Shown in pieces: positions 51,568-60,951 of a DNA stretch of 64,000 bases (within the stretch, counting starts at the first letter, position 1; each line of letters starts with the position of its first letter). Under the pieces are notes generated by a model, which ran no database searches, was not told the origin of the DNA, and worked only from the letters and a program-made list of their open reading frames with translations. A program made the translations under genes and the position numbers. The stretch comes from Myxococcales bacterium (GTDB lineage: Bacteria > Myxococcota_A > UBA9160 > UBA4427), in NCBI GenBank assembly GCA_012959805.1, contig DUCN01000062.1, positions 169,373-233,372 of the forward strand, in the 5' to 3' direction.

Positions 51568-53568
51568 TCAGGGAGGAGTCTCGCCTCTCAGGACTTTCAG
51601 GAAACCCTCGCCGTATTTTTCGGCTTTCGCTTCACCGATTCCGTGTGCCAGCGTGAGGTCGTGCTGGCGCGTTGGGCAGAGAACTGCGAGTTCGCGAAGG
51701 GAGCGGTCGCTGGCGACTACATAGGGCGGGATGCCCTCTGCCTGGGCGGCGGTGAGGCGATAGCTCCGTAAGGCCTCGAAGCGACGAAGCGCAGCCTCGT
51801 CGAGGGCGAGTTCTTCGGTCTCGGCAGCCGCGCTTGAACTGCCCCGATTTCGCCGAACGAGATAGTCTCGCGCCCCTTCGCCTTGTTTTTTCCCGGCTGC
51901 ACGGATTGGGGCTGCCGAGTTCGGAGGCAATAAGAGGCGCGCCTTGCGTTCGCCTCTCATCACGGCCATTCCCACCTCCGTCAGAATGACGACCGGCCGA
52001 TCACCCCCCCAGAAGTCGACCCAGCCCGCGGTGACACATCGGCGCAGGAGTTTAGTCAGCCAACTTTCGCTTCTCTCGGACAGGATTCCGAAGGTCGAGG
52101 TTGTGTCGAGGTTCGCTCCGCGCAGGCGAGGGTCATCCTGACCGCGCAGTAGCGCGACCGCAGCGCCCAATCCAAAGCGACCATGGATTCGCGCGACCCC
52201 GGACAGCGCCTTGCGCAGGAGGAGCGTCACCTCTTCTTCGCTCTCGTTATTCGCAAGAGACTCACCGCCCGAGAGCTGTTCGCAGACGTCGCAGCGCCCA
52301 CAACCCGAAAGCGTCTCTTCTTCATCACCGAAATAGCGCAGCACCGTGTCGTGACGGCAGGATCCCCCCTCGACGAAGCGCATCAGTTCGAGAAACAGCG
52401 ACCATCGATGACTGCCGCCCTCGCTATTCGGACCTTCGACTGGCCCATCCATTTCGATCAGCGCACGCCGCCTCGCGAGATCTCCAGGTCCGACTAACAT
52501 CTGCCCAACGGCATCCTCTCCGTCACGACCGGCTCGGCCGACCTCCTGATAGTAGGCCTCGATTGATCCAGGGGGCGCGAGATGGATGACCGCGCGAACG
52601 TCCGAGCGGTCGATGCCCATGCCAAATGCATTTGTCGCGACCACGACCTCGAGTTCGCCGTCCGAAAACGCGCCGTGAACGCTTTCTCGGCGCTCGGCGG
52701 TCAGGCCCGCGTGATAGGTCTCGCATCGCCAGCCACGAGCGACAAGGCGATCGCGCTCGGTTTCCGTGCTCTTGCGAGTGGGTCCATAGATGATGGCGCA
52801 GCCGCGTCCGGCATCCGGTGCTTCGAGTGTCTCCATCAAAATGGAGTCCACGGCCCGGCGTCGCTCCGCCGCTCGCTCGACTTCCGCGACCCGGAGCGCC
52901 AGGTTCGGCCGTGCGAAGCCTCGAATCAGCTGCGGGGTTTCCGGCGGAAGTTCAAGGCGCGCGAGGATCTCGTCCCGGACGTAAGGTGTCGCGGTCGCCG
53001 TGCAGGCGAGCACCCGAGCATTGGGATGTTCCTTGAGGACTCGGCCGATCTCGAGGTATTCCGGGCGAAAATCGTGGCCCCACGCACTGATGCAGTGGGC
53101 TTCGTCGATGGCAAAGAGCGGGCAATCGATCTTGTGGAGAATCTCGCGAAAACGGGAGAAGACGAGTCGCTCGGGCGCGACGTAGATCATGCGAAGCTGA
53201 CCGCTCTCGAGGGCGTCGAGCCGGCGTGACATCTCCTCACTGTTGAGGGTCGAGGCGAGGAAAGTGGCTCCGATTCCCAGCCGTTCGAGCGCATCGACCT
53301 GGTCTCGCATCAAGGCGATCAGCGGTGAGACGACCACGGTCGTGCCCGGAAAAAGTAGAGCCGGCAACTGGTAACAGAGACTCTTGCCGCCCCCGGTCGG
53401 CGCGACCAGCAGCAAATGTCGCGAGTCGAGGAGGCCGTTGATCGCCTCACGCTGACCCGGACGGAATTCGACATGCCCGAGTCGCGACAGGCTTTCGGCG
53501 ATGGCCGCATCGCGGTCGCTGCCCGGATTTTCCGCGGATTTGAGTAGAGGGTTGGAATTTTCTTGCAT
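51568..53568 (-). CDS. recQ: RecQ-family ATP-dependent DNA helicase
   Basis: 3'-5' DNA helicase of 666 residues acting in recombination repair. Motif I GGGKSLCYQLPALLF, motif II DEAH (DEAHCISAWGHDFRPEY), ATNAFGMGIDRSDVR, PGSIEAYYQEVGRAGRDG, the zinc-binding Cys cluster (RHDTVLRYFGDEEE followed by CGRCDVC), a winged-helix region and a C-terminal HRDC domain (about 585-660). Full-length for the family. ATG at 53568. No partner genes adjoin. Confidence 0.93.
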   Translation of the reverse strand: MQENSNPLLKSAENPGSDRDAAIAESLSRLGHVEFRPGQREAINGLLDSRHLLLVAPTGGGKSLCYQLPALLFPGTTVVVSPLIALMRDQVDALERLGIGATFLASTLNSEEMSRRLDALESGQLRMIYVAPERLVFSRFREILHKIDCPLFAIDEAHCISAWGHDFRPEYLEIGRVLKEHPNARVLACTATATPYVRDEILARLELPPETPQLIRGFARPNLALRVAEVERAAERRRAVDSILMETLEAPDAGRGCAIIYGPTRKSTETERDRLVARGWRCETYHAGLTAERRESVHGAFSDGELEVVVATNAFGMGIDRSDVRAVIHLAPPGSIEAYYQEVGRAGRDGEDAVGQMLVGPGDLARRRALIEMDGPVEGPNSEGGSHRWSLFLELMRFVEGGSCRHDTVLRYFGDEEETLSGCGRCDVCEQLSGGESLANNESEEEVTLLLRKALSGVARIHGRFGLGAAVALLRGQDDPRLRGANLDTTSTFGILSERSESWLTKLLRRCVTAGWVDFWGGDRPVVILTEVGMAVMRGERKARLLLPPNSAAPIRAAGKKQGEGARDYLVRRNRGSSSAAAETEELALDEAALRRFEALRSYRLTAAQAEGIPPYVVASDRSLRELAVLCPTRQHDLTLAHGIGEAKAEKYGEGFLKVLRGETPP

Positions 53569-53733
53569 GATTCTCGAGCGATTTCGGCGTCAAGCTAGCA
53601 CGCGTTCGTCACGTTCAAGCGGCGTGAACGCGTGGATTTCGGCAACATTCGGCTGGAAGATTCGAAAGCCTCGAATCCGAGGGCATTTCGACGTGGCTCC
53701 TTCTTTAGTTGGGGGTCGTTGGGAGGAAGCACG

Positions 53734-54186
53734 GTGGTCGAAATGACGTTGGTCTACGAAGGCGGGCTGCATGCGACGGCTCTGCACGGGCCGTCGGGGG
53801 CTGCGATCGAGACCGATGCGCCAATCGACAATCAAGGAAAGGGCGAGGCGTTCTCTCCAACGGATCTGCTCGCGACTTCGCTGGCGAGCTGCATGCTGAC
53901 GACGCTGGCCATCGCCGGCGAGCGCGAGGGCTGGAAGCTCGATGGCGCACGGGCGCGCGTCGAGAAGCATATGCAGCTGGAACCACGGCGGCGGGTTGGC
54001 TGTGTCGTCGTCGAGCTCGAGCTTCCCGACACGCTGCCGGGGGCTGCTCGCCAGCGCCTCGAAGAGGTCGCCCGCGGATGCCCGGTCGCTGCCTCACTTC
54101 ATCCCGACATCGAAGTCGATCTGACGCTGCGCTGGGTCGAGATCGCGGCGGCATCGGTGTCGTTCCGCGCGGGTGAAATGGAATGA
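53734..54186 (+). CDS. OsmC/Ohr-family peroxidase-like protein
   Basis: About 150 residues. FSPTDLLATSLASCMLTTLA carries the first catalytic Cys and VARGCPVAASL the second, the pair used to reduce organic hydroperoxides. GTG 53734 is chosen because GGAGG lies 7 bases upstream; the frame opens earlier at 53632 but without coding sense. Its end nearly abuts the next gene, so both may be co-expressed for oxidative or electrophile defence. Confidence 0.9.
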   Translation: MVEMTLVYEGGLHATALHGPSGAAIETDAPIDNQGKGEAFSPTDLLATSLASCMLTTLAIAGEREGWKLDGARARVEKHMQLEPRRRVGCVVVELELPDTLPGAARQRLEEVARGCPVAASLHPDIEVDLTLRWVEIAAASVSFRAGEME

Positions 54187-54190
54187 ACCA

Positions 54191-55093
54191 ATGAATCGCT
54201 ACACGGTGTACGGAAATCTCGCTGAGCGCGACACAGTCGTTCTTGTGACGACGCTGGCTGCGAAGGGTCTCGAGTTCGAGCTCTGTGAGGAGACCTCGTC
54301 CCTGGCTCTTCCATTGGCCGCGCGGACCGGCGATGACGTCGGGCCCTATCTGCGAACACCGGAGGGATTCGTGTTGTCCGGCCTGCATGGGATGCTCGAT
54401 TGGGTGGAGGGAGCATCGCCGAGCCCGGCACTTCTTCCGGACACGCCGATTCGCCATACCGTCGCTCGCCTGCTCGAAGACTGGCTGGAGCTATGGCTTC
54501 CGCGCTGGCCGCGGCGGTCCTGGGCAACGCTCGAACGGCTCGGCCTTCATATTCATAAAGCCGGCTACCTGTTGGGACAGGATCCCTGTCGGCCGGATTG
54601 GATCCTCGCCGCGTGGCTCGAAAGCGATGTGCTGATTCATGATCACGCGCGACAACATCTTCTGCGAAAGGCGCCGCGTCTGGTTTCGCTGGGAGAGGAC
54701 TTGCTGGAAGCGACGGCTCCCGGGCGCGGCTTTGGCGCCGGTTTAGGCGCTGGTTTAGGTGCTGGCTCGGCGGACGATGTGATTCCGATTTCGCTTCTGT
54801 CGATCCTTGAAGAAGTGGCTCGCGACTATCATGCTTATCTCGAGCTGAACCATCAGGCGTATAAGGATGGCGGCGATCGGGTTTTGCTGGATCTGGGTCT
54901 TGGGCGAAACCCGGCGCCTGTGAGTCCAGTAGCCGAATCTCGGCGTGCCGAAATCGGATGGCGACTTAGTCGCCTGGATCGGTCTATTCGTCGTGATGTT
55001 TGTCAGGTGCTCGAGCCGGCTGGGGTTTGGCATGCCTTGACCTTGCCGCCGGTGCTCGATGAAATTGATCCTCGGGATCCCCGGAATCTTTAG
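54191..55093 (+). CDS. Glutathione S-transferase-like protein
   Basis: About 300 residues. The N-terminal part (TVYGNLAERDTVVLVTTLAAKGLEFELCEE) has the thioredoxin-like order of GSTs, followed by a helical domain with GST-C-like segments (LARLLEDWLELWLPRWP-like, then DWILAAWLESDVLIHD). Residues around 180-192 are a tandem Gly-rich repeat (GAGLGAGLGAG). The active-site residue is not obvious. ATG 54191 four bases after the OsmC stop. Function uncertain; detoxification is likely from context. Confidence 0.65.
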   Translation: MNRYTVYGNLAERDTVVLVTTLAAKGLEFELCEETSSLALPLAARTGDDVGPYLRTPEGFVLSGLHGMLDWVEGASPSPALLPDTPIRHTVARLLEDWLELWLPRWPRRSWATLERLGLHIHKAGYLLGQDPCRPDWILAAWLESDVLIHDHARQHLLRKAPRLVSLGEDLLEATAPGRGFGAGLGAGLGAGSADDVIPISLLSILEEVARDYHAYLELNHQAYKDGGDRVLLDLGLGRNPAPVSPVAESRRAEIGWRLSRLDRSIRRDVCQVLEPAGVWHALTLPPVLDEIDPRDPRNL

Positions 55094-55162
55094 CGGGAGT
55101 GTCCCGGGAGATTCAGCCGACCTAGCCGACCTCGCAGGCCTTCATCCGATTTCCATCTGACT

Positions 55163-56932
55163 CTATTGGCCCGATGTCGGCGACTTGTCCGCGCGCCTTC
55201 GCTCATCGAGTGAGTAGACGGGCGCGCGTTCGACGTTTGCTCCGCCGAGGCGAACGTCCGGTGCCCCGACGCGTGCAGCGTCGGCGGTGTGATCGTCGGG
55301 TTGAGTCTGGCTCTCGCGTTCCGCTCGGACACGGGCTTCGTAGTGTGCGATCTCGCGGTCTTTGGTTGCTTCATCCCAGTCGAGAATTTGCGACATGATC
55401 TGCGCGGTCGGTTGGGCAGCCTGGATGCCGCGGTCGAAGGTCTCGATCGAAATCCGAGTTCGGCGAGTGAGCACATCATCGAGATGAAGCGCGCCTTCGT
55501 GTGAGGCGGAGTAGTGGATCTCGGCAGCAAGATAGGTGGGTGCACCATCGAGGGGCTGACCCAGGCTCGGCGTTTCTCGAATCAGGTCGATGAGCTCATC
55601 GATCTGGGATCCGTAACGACCGAGCAGATGTTCGACCACATGAACGTGCAAGCCCGACTCTGCTGCGATGGTCTCGCGGCGATTCCAGACCGCGCGATAG
55701 CCGGGCGCCCCGACGAGTGGAATTTCGGCCGTGCAACTCTCGGGAACTTTCTGGTCGAGTCCGTGTGCAGCGATATCAATGACGTCTTCGGCCATGACGC
55801 GATAGGTCGTGTACTTCCCGCCAGCGATCGTGATCAGACCCGAAACCGATTGACTCACGGCATGCTCGCGCGAGAGCAGACTCGTCGCGTCGCTTTCGCC
55901 CTGTAAGAGGGGGCGTAAGCCGGCATACACACCTTCTATGTCGTCATGTCGAAGAGGCTCGGCGAGTACGGCGTTGACCCGATTGAGCAGGTAGTCGATG
56001 TCGCTCAGACTGGCGGCGGGGTGGGCGAGATCGAGATTCCAATCGGTGTCCGTCGTACCAATGATCCAATGGTTTTCCCAGGGAATCACGAAGAGGACGC
56101 TCTTTTCGGTTCGCAGAATGAGGCCGGCGTCGCCGTGGATGCGATCGCGGGGAACGACGAGATGGACGCCTTTCGAAGCGCGCACATGGACGCGCCCACG
56201 GCCCGCATGACTCTGGACACTGTCGGTCCAGACGCCCGTCGCGTTGACGACCTGCCGTGCCTTGATCTCGAGATCTTGTCCTGTTTCGAGACAGCGCGCC
56301 CGTACCCCGGCCACCCGCGCGCCGGACATTCTGAATCCTTCGGATCGAACACTCGAAAGTGTTACGGCGCCATGTACGCGGGCTGTTCGGACGAGCGCCA
56401 ATGTATGTCGGGCATCGTCGACCTGGGCGTCCCAATACTGAATACCCCCAACCATGCGGTCGCCCCGAAGCCCCGGGAAGCGAGCGAGTACCCCGCGTCG
56501 TGAAAGATGTCGATGTCGGGGCAGCGCGCGGGCGCCGGAGAGCAAGTCGTAGAGGAGCGTGCCCGCGCCGACATAAGCGCGTTCCCAGATCCGTCGGGTG
56601 AGGGGATAAAGAAAAGGCACTGGTTTAACGAGATGTGGGCAGAGCCGTTCGAGCATGAGTGTTTGTTCGCGAAGCGCTTCGCGGACGAGTCGGAAGTCGA
56701 GTTGTTCGAGATATCGGATGCCACCATGGATGAGTTTGCTCGATCGGCTGGAAGTGCCCGACGCCCAGTCGCGCTGTTCGATGAGCGCGACGGATAGCCC
56801 GCGGCTCGCGGCATCCAGGGCGGTACCCGCGCCGACAACGCCACCGCCAATGATGGCGATGTCGAAGGTCTCGTTCTGGATACGATCCAGATCGGCCTTG
56901 CGTGTGGCTGGATCGAGGCGTGCCGGGTTCAT
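55163..56932 (-). CDS. glpD: Glycerol-3-phosphate dehydrogenase (FAD-dependent)
   Basis: Membrane-associated flavoenzyme oxidising glycerol-3-phosphate to dihydroxyacetone phosphate and passing electrons to the quinone pool. FAD fold IAIIGGGVVGAGTALDAASR, signature SSRSSKLIHGGIRYLE, then GGIQYWDAQVDDARHTL and WIIGTTDTDW are the GlpD pattern. About 589 residues from ATG 56932, preceded by GAGGAAA. The C-terminus is extended by roughly 50 polar residues compared with Escherichia coli GlpD. No glycerol uptake genes adjoin. Confidence 0.92.
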   Translation of the reverse strand: MNPARLDPATRKADLDRIQNETFDIAIIGGGVVGAGTALDAASRGLSVALIEQRDWASGTSSRSSKLIHGGIRYLEQLDFRLVREALREQTLMLERLCPHLVKPVPFLYPLTRRIWERAYVGAGTLLYDLLSGARALPRHRHLSRRGVLARFPGLRGDRMVGGIQYWDAQVDDARHTLALVRTARVHGAVTLSSVRSEGFRMSGARVAGVRARCLETGQDLEIKARQVVNATGVWTDSVQSHAGRGRVHVRASKGVHLVVPRDRIHGDAGLILRTEKSVLFVIPWENHWIIGTTDTDWNLDLAHPAASLSDIDYLLNRVNAVLAEPLRHDDIEGVYAGLRPLLQGESDATSLLSREHAVSQSVSGLITIAGGKYTTYRVMAEDVIDIAAHGLDQKVPESCTAEIPLVGAPGYRAVWNRRETIAAESGLHVHVVEHLLGRYGSQIDELIDLIRETPSLGQPLDGAPTYLAAEIHYSASHEGALHLDDVLTRRTRISIETFDRGIQAAQPTAQIMSQILDWDEATKDREIAHYEARVRAERESQTQPDDHTADAARVGAPDVRLGGANVERAPVYSLDERRRADKSPTSGQ

Positions 56933-57027
56933 GCAGGTTTCCTCTTCCGAGCGTCGTTGCGGCGGGAACATAGCGGGTCCCGGAACGAATCGGCGCGGTA
57001 GCGCAGGAGGGTGCGCGGAGCCCTCTA

Positions 57028-57645
57028 CTAGACCTGGAGCTGTGTTTGGGTCGCAGAAATGTCAGCGCGAATAACCTGTTGAATGTGGTCGCGAAGAGGG
57101 CGAAAACTAATGGCCATGCCGCGGGGCAGAGCCCGTTCGTCTCCGCCGTGATTCGTATACAGGATGCGACCGCCGATGAGCAGCCGTTCGTGGCCCCAGG
57201 GTAGTTCGAGGGAGATGTCGGAGCCGACAACCCACGGTCGTGGCGTCACGAAATAGCCGCCGCTCGAGGACAGACTGTAACATCGATCTGCCTTTGCCTT
57301 CCCGGATGAGAAAGTCCGGGTTCGCCATTCCTTGGGCGCGCGAAGTTCGCCGCGAGGTCGGCGAGTTGACCAGCGAGAGAGTGCGCGATTGATCTGGAAG
57401 CGCTGCGAGCTGCTCTTCGAACTCCTCGGGTTCGACGCTGTTCTCCGGGATGAGCATGACGGCCGGCCGGTTGCGGGATTCCCATTGGATTTGGCTGGCG
57501 TCGTCGAGGTCATGGCCGTGACCGTCGTGGCCGATAGGGCCTGAAATTCGCGGGCGAGGGAGCGCTGGATCCGAGAGTCCGTTCCGATGAGGAGGACCGT
57601 GCTCTGAGAAAGGCGAAATTGGGTTGACCCGGACCAGGCGTTCAT
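57028..57645 (-). pseudogene. Receiver-like plus PilZ protein with two compensating frameshifts
   Basis: The start (ATG 57645, GGAAG upstream) gives STVLLIGTDSRIQRSLAREF, a receiver-like first strand and helix. At about 57508 coding sense moves to another frame (DLDDASQIQWESRNRP and AVMLIPENSVEPEEFEEQLA), then near 57350 returns to the first (RAPKEWRTRTF) and continues as a PilZ domain (DRCYSLSSSGGYF, GGRILYTNHG) to the end. Read together they form one sensible receiver-PilZ protein, which could bind c-di-GMP. The first frame stays open throughout but its middle is Ser/Arg-rich nonsense. Either real mutations or local sequence errors. Confidence 0.6.
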
Positions 57646-57723
57646 CGAGCTTCCGTTCTAGGTTGATCATCCAGAGACTTGCCTTTTCGGCATCGGCGCC
57701 TCCAGGTAGAGTCTTGAGGCGGT

Positions 57724-59451
57724 ATGCTCGCATCGAGCTCGATCTCTAGATTTGAAAGATCGGCCGGCGAAATAATGTCCTTGTCATCGGAATCACATCC
57801 CAAAACGCATTCGCTATCGCCCTTGGATGGGCCTTCGCAGCGCGTTCGCGTCATGGCGATCGAGCTGGGTCTCGACGAATCCGAGAGTGTGTTATGTGCA
57901 CGGAGTGCACAGGCGATCGGCATATCAAAGGATGTAGTTCGCGGAGTTTGTATCGCGCGTCGTGCGCTCGATGCGCGTCGGCGTGGTCGTCGCCATCTCC
58001 TCAAATTCGTCGTGCATGTCGATCTTGATCTGGCCGCGGACTATCGATCGCCCGCACTTGATCGTGCCATCAAGAGCGGGCGCGCGCGCCACGTCGAAGC
58101 ACCCGCTCGATTCGAACTCGACTCCGCAGAACGTGGGTCGCGAGCGCGTCGCGTACTCGTTGTCGGATCCGGGCCGGCCGGGCTCTATGCGGCCTGGACT
58201 CTGGCGAGCAATGGAGTCGGTGTTGACCTCATCGATCGTGGCCCTGGCCTGCGAGAGCGAGGTCGGGCAGTCGCTTGCTTTACAGGGACGGGGGAACTCG
58301 ATCCGGAAGCGAATCTACTTTTCGGAGAGGGCGGAGCCGGCACCTATTCTGATGGCAAGCTCTATACGCGGACCCAGCATGCACTCGAGGCTCCAATTCT
58401 CGACACGCTGATCGCCGCGGGCGCGGATCCCGAAATCGCATTTGATGCGCGGGCCCATGTCGGCACCGATCGACTTCATCGCATCCTGCCGAGACTTCGA
58501 ACCCGGCTCGAAGAAATGGGCGTACGCTTTCACTTTGGTACGCGCCTCGAATCCCTCGTTCGCTCAGCGGATGAATCCGGCCAGATCGTCGCCATCCAAT
58601 CGTCTGCCGGAGAAATTGCTTGTGATGCCGTGATGCTTGGGATCGGTCATAGCGCTCGAGATACCATTCGTTCCCTCGCGAGGGACGGACTCGAAGTTGA
58701 GGCGAAGCCCTTTCAGCTCGGTCTACGCATAGAGCACCCGCAGTCCCTCATCGACCTCGGTCGCCTGGGTCAAGAGGCAGACATAGCGAGTCTGGGTCAC
58801 GCCTACTATGCGATGGTTGCAAAGGGAAGTGACGCGATTCCCACTGTGCATAGTTTCTGCATGTGTCCGGGAGGGCAGATCGTCGCTGCGGTTGCGCAGC
58901 CTGGAATGCTATGCACGAACGGAATGAGCAACTCAAAACATTCTTCCGCGTTCGGCAATTCCGGTCTTGTCGTTACACTCGGTCCTCGCGAGTTCGGGGA
59001 GGGGCGATTCGCCGGCGTCGAGTTTCAAGAGCAGTTGGAGAAAGCGTTCTTCGAAGCAGGCGGAGCCGACTACTCTGTTCCGGCACAGAGTGTTCCGAGC
59101 TTTCTCGCGGGCCGTCCCGATCGAGGTCTTCCGCGAAGCAGTTACAAGATGGGACTCTCCGCTCTTCGAGTGGATGAACTACTTCCTCCCGATGTCACCG
59201 AAGCCCTTCGCGCCGCCATCCTGCGATTCGATCGTTCGATTCCCGGTTATGCCGGAGAACAGGGACTCCTCGTCGGGATCGAGTCGCGAAGTTCGAGTCC
59301 ACTTCGCATACCCCGGGATCCCGAAACCCGCCTCGCACGGGGCTTCGAGAATGTCTACCCGATCGGCGAAGGCGCTGGCTATGCCGGAGGCATCATGAGC
59401 GCCGCCATCGACGGCGCACGCAGCGCCTGGGCTTTGCTGCGTCAGCCATAG
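57724..59451 (+). CDS. FAD-dependent dehydrogenase of the COG2509 family
   Basis: Protein of 575 residues. An N-terminal domain (about 35-130, with SKDVVRGVCIARRALDARRRG) precedes an FAD fold (RRVLVVGSGPAGLYAAWTLAS) and the family-specific FGEGGAGTYSDGKLYTR block; the C-terminal GEGAGYAGGIMSAAIDGA closes the FAD site. Substrate is unknown; COG2509 proteins are widespread uncharacterised dehydrogenases. ATG 57724 follows GAGG; an ATG at 57777 is possible. Divergent from the receiver-PilZ gene. Confidence 0.88.
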   Translation: MLASSSISRFERSAGEIMSLSSESHPKTHSLSPLDGPSQRVRVMAIELGLDESESVLCARSAQAIGISKDVVRGVCIARRALDARRRGRRHLLKFVVHVDLDLAADYRSPALDRAIKSGRARHVEAPARFELDSAERGSRARRVLVVGSGPAGLYAAWTLASNGVGVDLIDRGPGLRERGRAVACFTGTGELDPEANLLFGEGGAGTYSDGKLYTRTQHALEAPILDTLIAAGADPEIAFDARAHVGTDRLHRILPRLRTRLEEMGVRFHFGTRLESLVRSADESGQIVAIQSSAGEIACDAVMLGIGHSARDTIRSLARDGLEVEAKPFQLGLRIEHPQSLIDLGRLGQEADIASLGHAYYAMVAKGSDAIPTVHSFCMCPGGQIVAAVAQPGMLCTNGMSNSKHSSAFGNSGLVVTLGPREFGEGRFAGVEFQEQLEKAFFEAGGADYSVPAQSVPSFLAGRPDRGLPRSSYKMGLSALRVDELLPPDVTEALRAAILRFDRSIPGYAGEQGLLVGIESRSSSPLRIPRDPETRLARGFENVYPIGEGAGYAGGIMSAAIDGARSAWALLRQP

Positions 59452-59465
59452 CGATTCCGACGCTG

Positions 59466-59882
59466 CTAGAGCGAGATCCGCGCGGTTCCGAGGACGGGGG
59501 TCTCGCCCTTTTCGTTCTTGATCGTCAGGTCGATTTCGATGACTCTAGTTTCGTCGTCGATGTCGGTGACGACGCCGCTCGCCATGGGTTTCGTGTCGAC
59601 GAGGAGCGGGGCGCGGAAGATCGTGTCGATGTTTTGGATCTCGGCGTTGGGCGCCCAGCGATGGATCAGGGCCACGAGAATGCCCTGACTCATGATGCCG
59701 GGAACGATGGCGCCGGGGAGTCCCGCGGCACGCGCCTTTTCATGGTCGACGAATCGGTCAGTGACCATCTTGGCGGATTCGGCAAAGAGAGTCACGTTCG
59801 CGAGGGAGACGTTGGCAGCAAATTCCGGCAGATCTTCGCCGAACTCAACATCCGAGAAGTTTTTGGGGTTCGAGCCGGACAT
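59466..59882 (-). CDS. MaoC-like hydratase, catalytic-type subunit
   Basis: Hot-dog-fold enoyl-CoA hydratase of about 139 residues. The catalytic Asp-x4-His spacing of R-hydratases is kept (in TDRFVDHEKA), followed by GLPGAIVPGIMSQGIL. It probably pairs with the MaoC-like protein encoded just upstream, as ChsH1 pairs with ChsH2 in cholesterol side-chain degradation. ATG 59882 overlaps the upstream stop by one base (TGATG). It is last of a minus-strand operon. Confidence 0.85.
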   Translation of the reverse strand: MSGSNPKNFSDVEFGEDLPEFAANVSLANVTLFAESAKMVTDRFVDHEKARAAGLPGAIVPGIMSQGILVALIHRWAPNAEIQNIDTIFRAPLLVDTKPMASGVVTDIDDETRVIEIDLTIKNEKGETPVLGTARISL

Positions 59883-60316
59883 CAGGCGAGCTCCCTTTGG
59901 ACGAGCCGCCAATCGACGGTGGCGAGATGGGCATCATTCTGGTTGTAGAAGTTCATTCGATGCACGATGAAGATCATGGCGCCGGATCGGCCGGTCTTTT
60001 CGTAGATCTCGGCGATTTCACTTCGGCCCTGAATCTGGTCGCCCTTGCGAATGGGAGTGTGGAGGGTGACGGACTTCCCGGCATCGAAACATCTGCGCAT
60101 ATCGATCGGGAAATCTTCCGGTAATCCTCGGGTTCCATGAATTCGCGTGGGGTAGTTGGGGACTGCCTGGAAGTCGGGATGTTCGGGGTCGAGGAAGCGT
60201 GGTTCCGTTTCGCCGCAGGCCTTCGCATAGCCGACCATCGATTCGGTCTTGATCTTGAGATCGATCTTGTCGAATACGTGTCCTGCAAAGCGGGAATTTA
60301 TTTCCTCGATATTCAT
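59882..60316 (-). CDS. MaoC-like (FAS1-type N-terminal) hydratase subunit
   Basis: 144 residues with the MaoC N-terminal-type hot-dog fold (SMVGYAKACGETEPRFLDPEH, DMRRCFDAGKSVTLHTPIRKGD, YEKTGRSGAMIFIVHRMNFYNQ). It lacks the Asp-x4-His pair, so it is probably the non-catalytic partner that shapes the substrate channel for bulky CoA thioesters, as the MaoC half of ChsH2 does. Overlaps the PHP gene by 4 bases and the next hydratase by 1. Confidence 0.82.
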   Translation of the reverse strand: MNIEEINSRFAGHVFDKIDLKIKTESMVGYAKACGETEPRFLDPEHPDFQAVPNYPTRIHGTRGLPEDFPIDMRRCFDAGKSVTLHTPIRKGDQIQGRSEIAEIYEKTGRSGAMIFIVHRMNFYNQNDAHLATVDWRLVQRELA

Positions 60317-60951
60317 GTTCTGCTCACTTCCGGGCGGATCGCTTCGCAGCGACCATTTGTTAGTTCTGCGACGAGATCGTCCATGCTGGTCAGGTTCTTC
60401 TTGAAACGAGTGGCGTAGCGACCGATATGACTCACGATATGTGAATCCGATCCGCCGATCTGGTTCCAGCCGAATTTGTTCGCGTATTCAAGCGCTTGTT
60501 CGTTCTCGCCTTCGCGGCTGCCGCCGTTCAGGGTTTCGACGGCATGGACTCCTTCGACTGGCCCACGAACTTCCCAATGCGCACAGAGGCCGACCTTTGG
60601 GCGGCCAGGATGGCAGGGGACGGCCACAGCGCCGCATCGCTTGGATTCGGCGAGCACCATGGAGAGGGGGTTGTCGATTCGGGCGAAGTCGAAAGCCGCG
60701 CGCAGATTTTCGTTCACACCGAAGACCAGGACATGCCCGTATTCGGTTTCGACTTCACTGGCTTTTAGAATCAGTAGGCCGAATTTATCCTCGAGCCCAC
60801 GATAGTCCGAGGCTTCATCGAATTGCCGGTGCTCGGTCAGGACGAAGCCATCTAGGGGAAGCGCCTTGCGTTGAATCCACTGGCAGTAGTTTTCGACTTT
60901 GGCACGTCCGTCATCCGAGGCGATCGAATGGGTATGGAGATCGAGAATCAT
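60313..60951 (-). CDS. PHP-domain metallohydrolase-like protein
   Basis: 212 residues. Metal-site motifs of the PHP family are all visible: DLHTHSIASDDG at the start, VLTEH, AVPCHPGRP and IGGSDSHIV. PHP proteins are trinuclear-metal phosphoesterases or hydrolases; the substrate here is unknown. It overlaps the genes on both sides by 4 bases (ATGA type), so it belongs to the acyl-CoA degradation operon, where a PHP protein is not a standard component. Confidence 0.85.
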   Translation of the reverse strand: MILDLHTHSIASDDGRAKVENYCQWIQRKALPLDGFVLTEHRQFDEASDYRGLEDKFGLLILKASEVETEYGHVLVFGVNENLRAAFDFARIDNPLSMVLAESKRCGAVAVPCHPGRPKVGLCAHWEVRGPVEGVHAVETLNGGSREGENEQALEYANKFGWNQIGGSDSHIVSHIGRYATRFKKNLTSMDDLVAELTNGRCEAIRPEVSRT

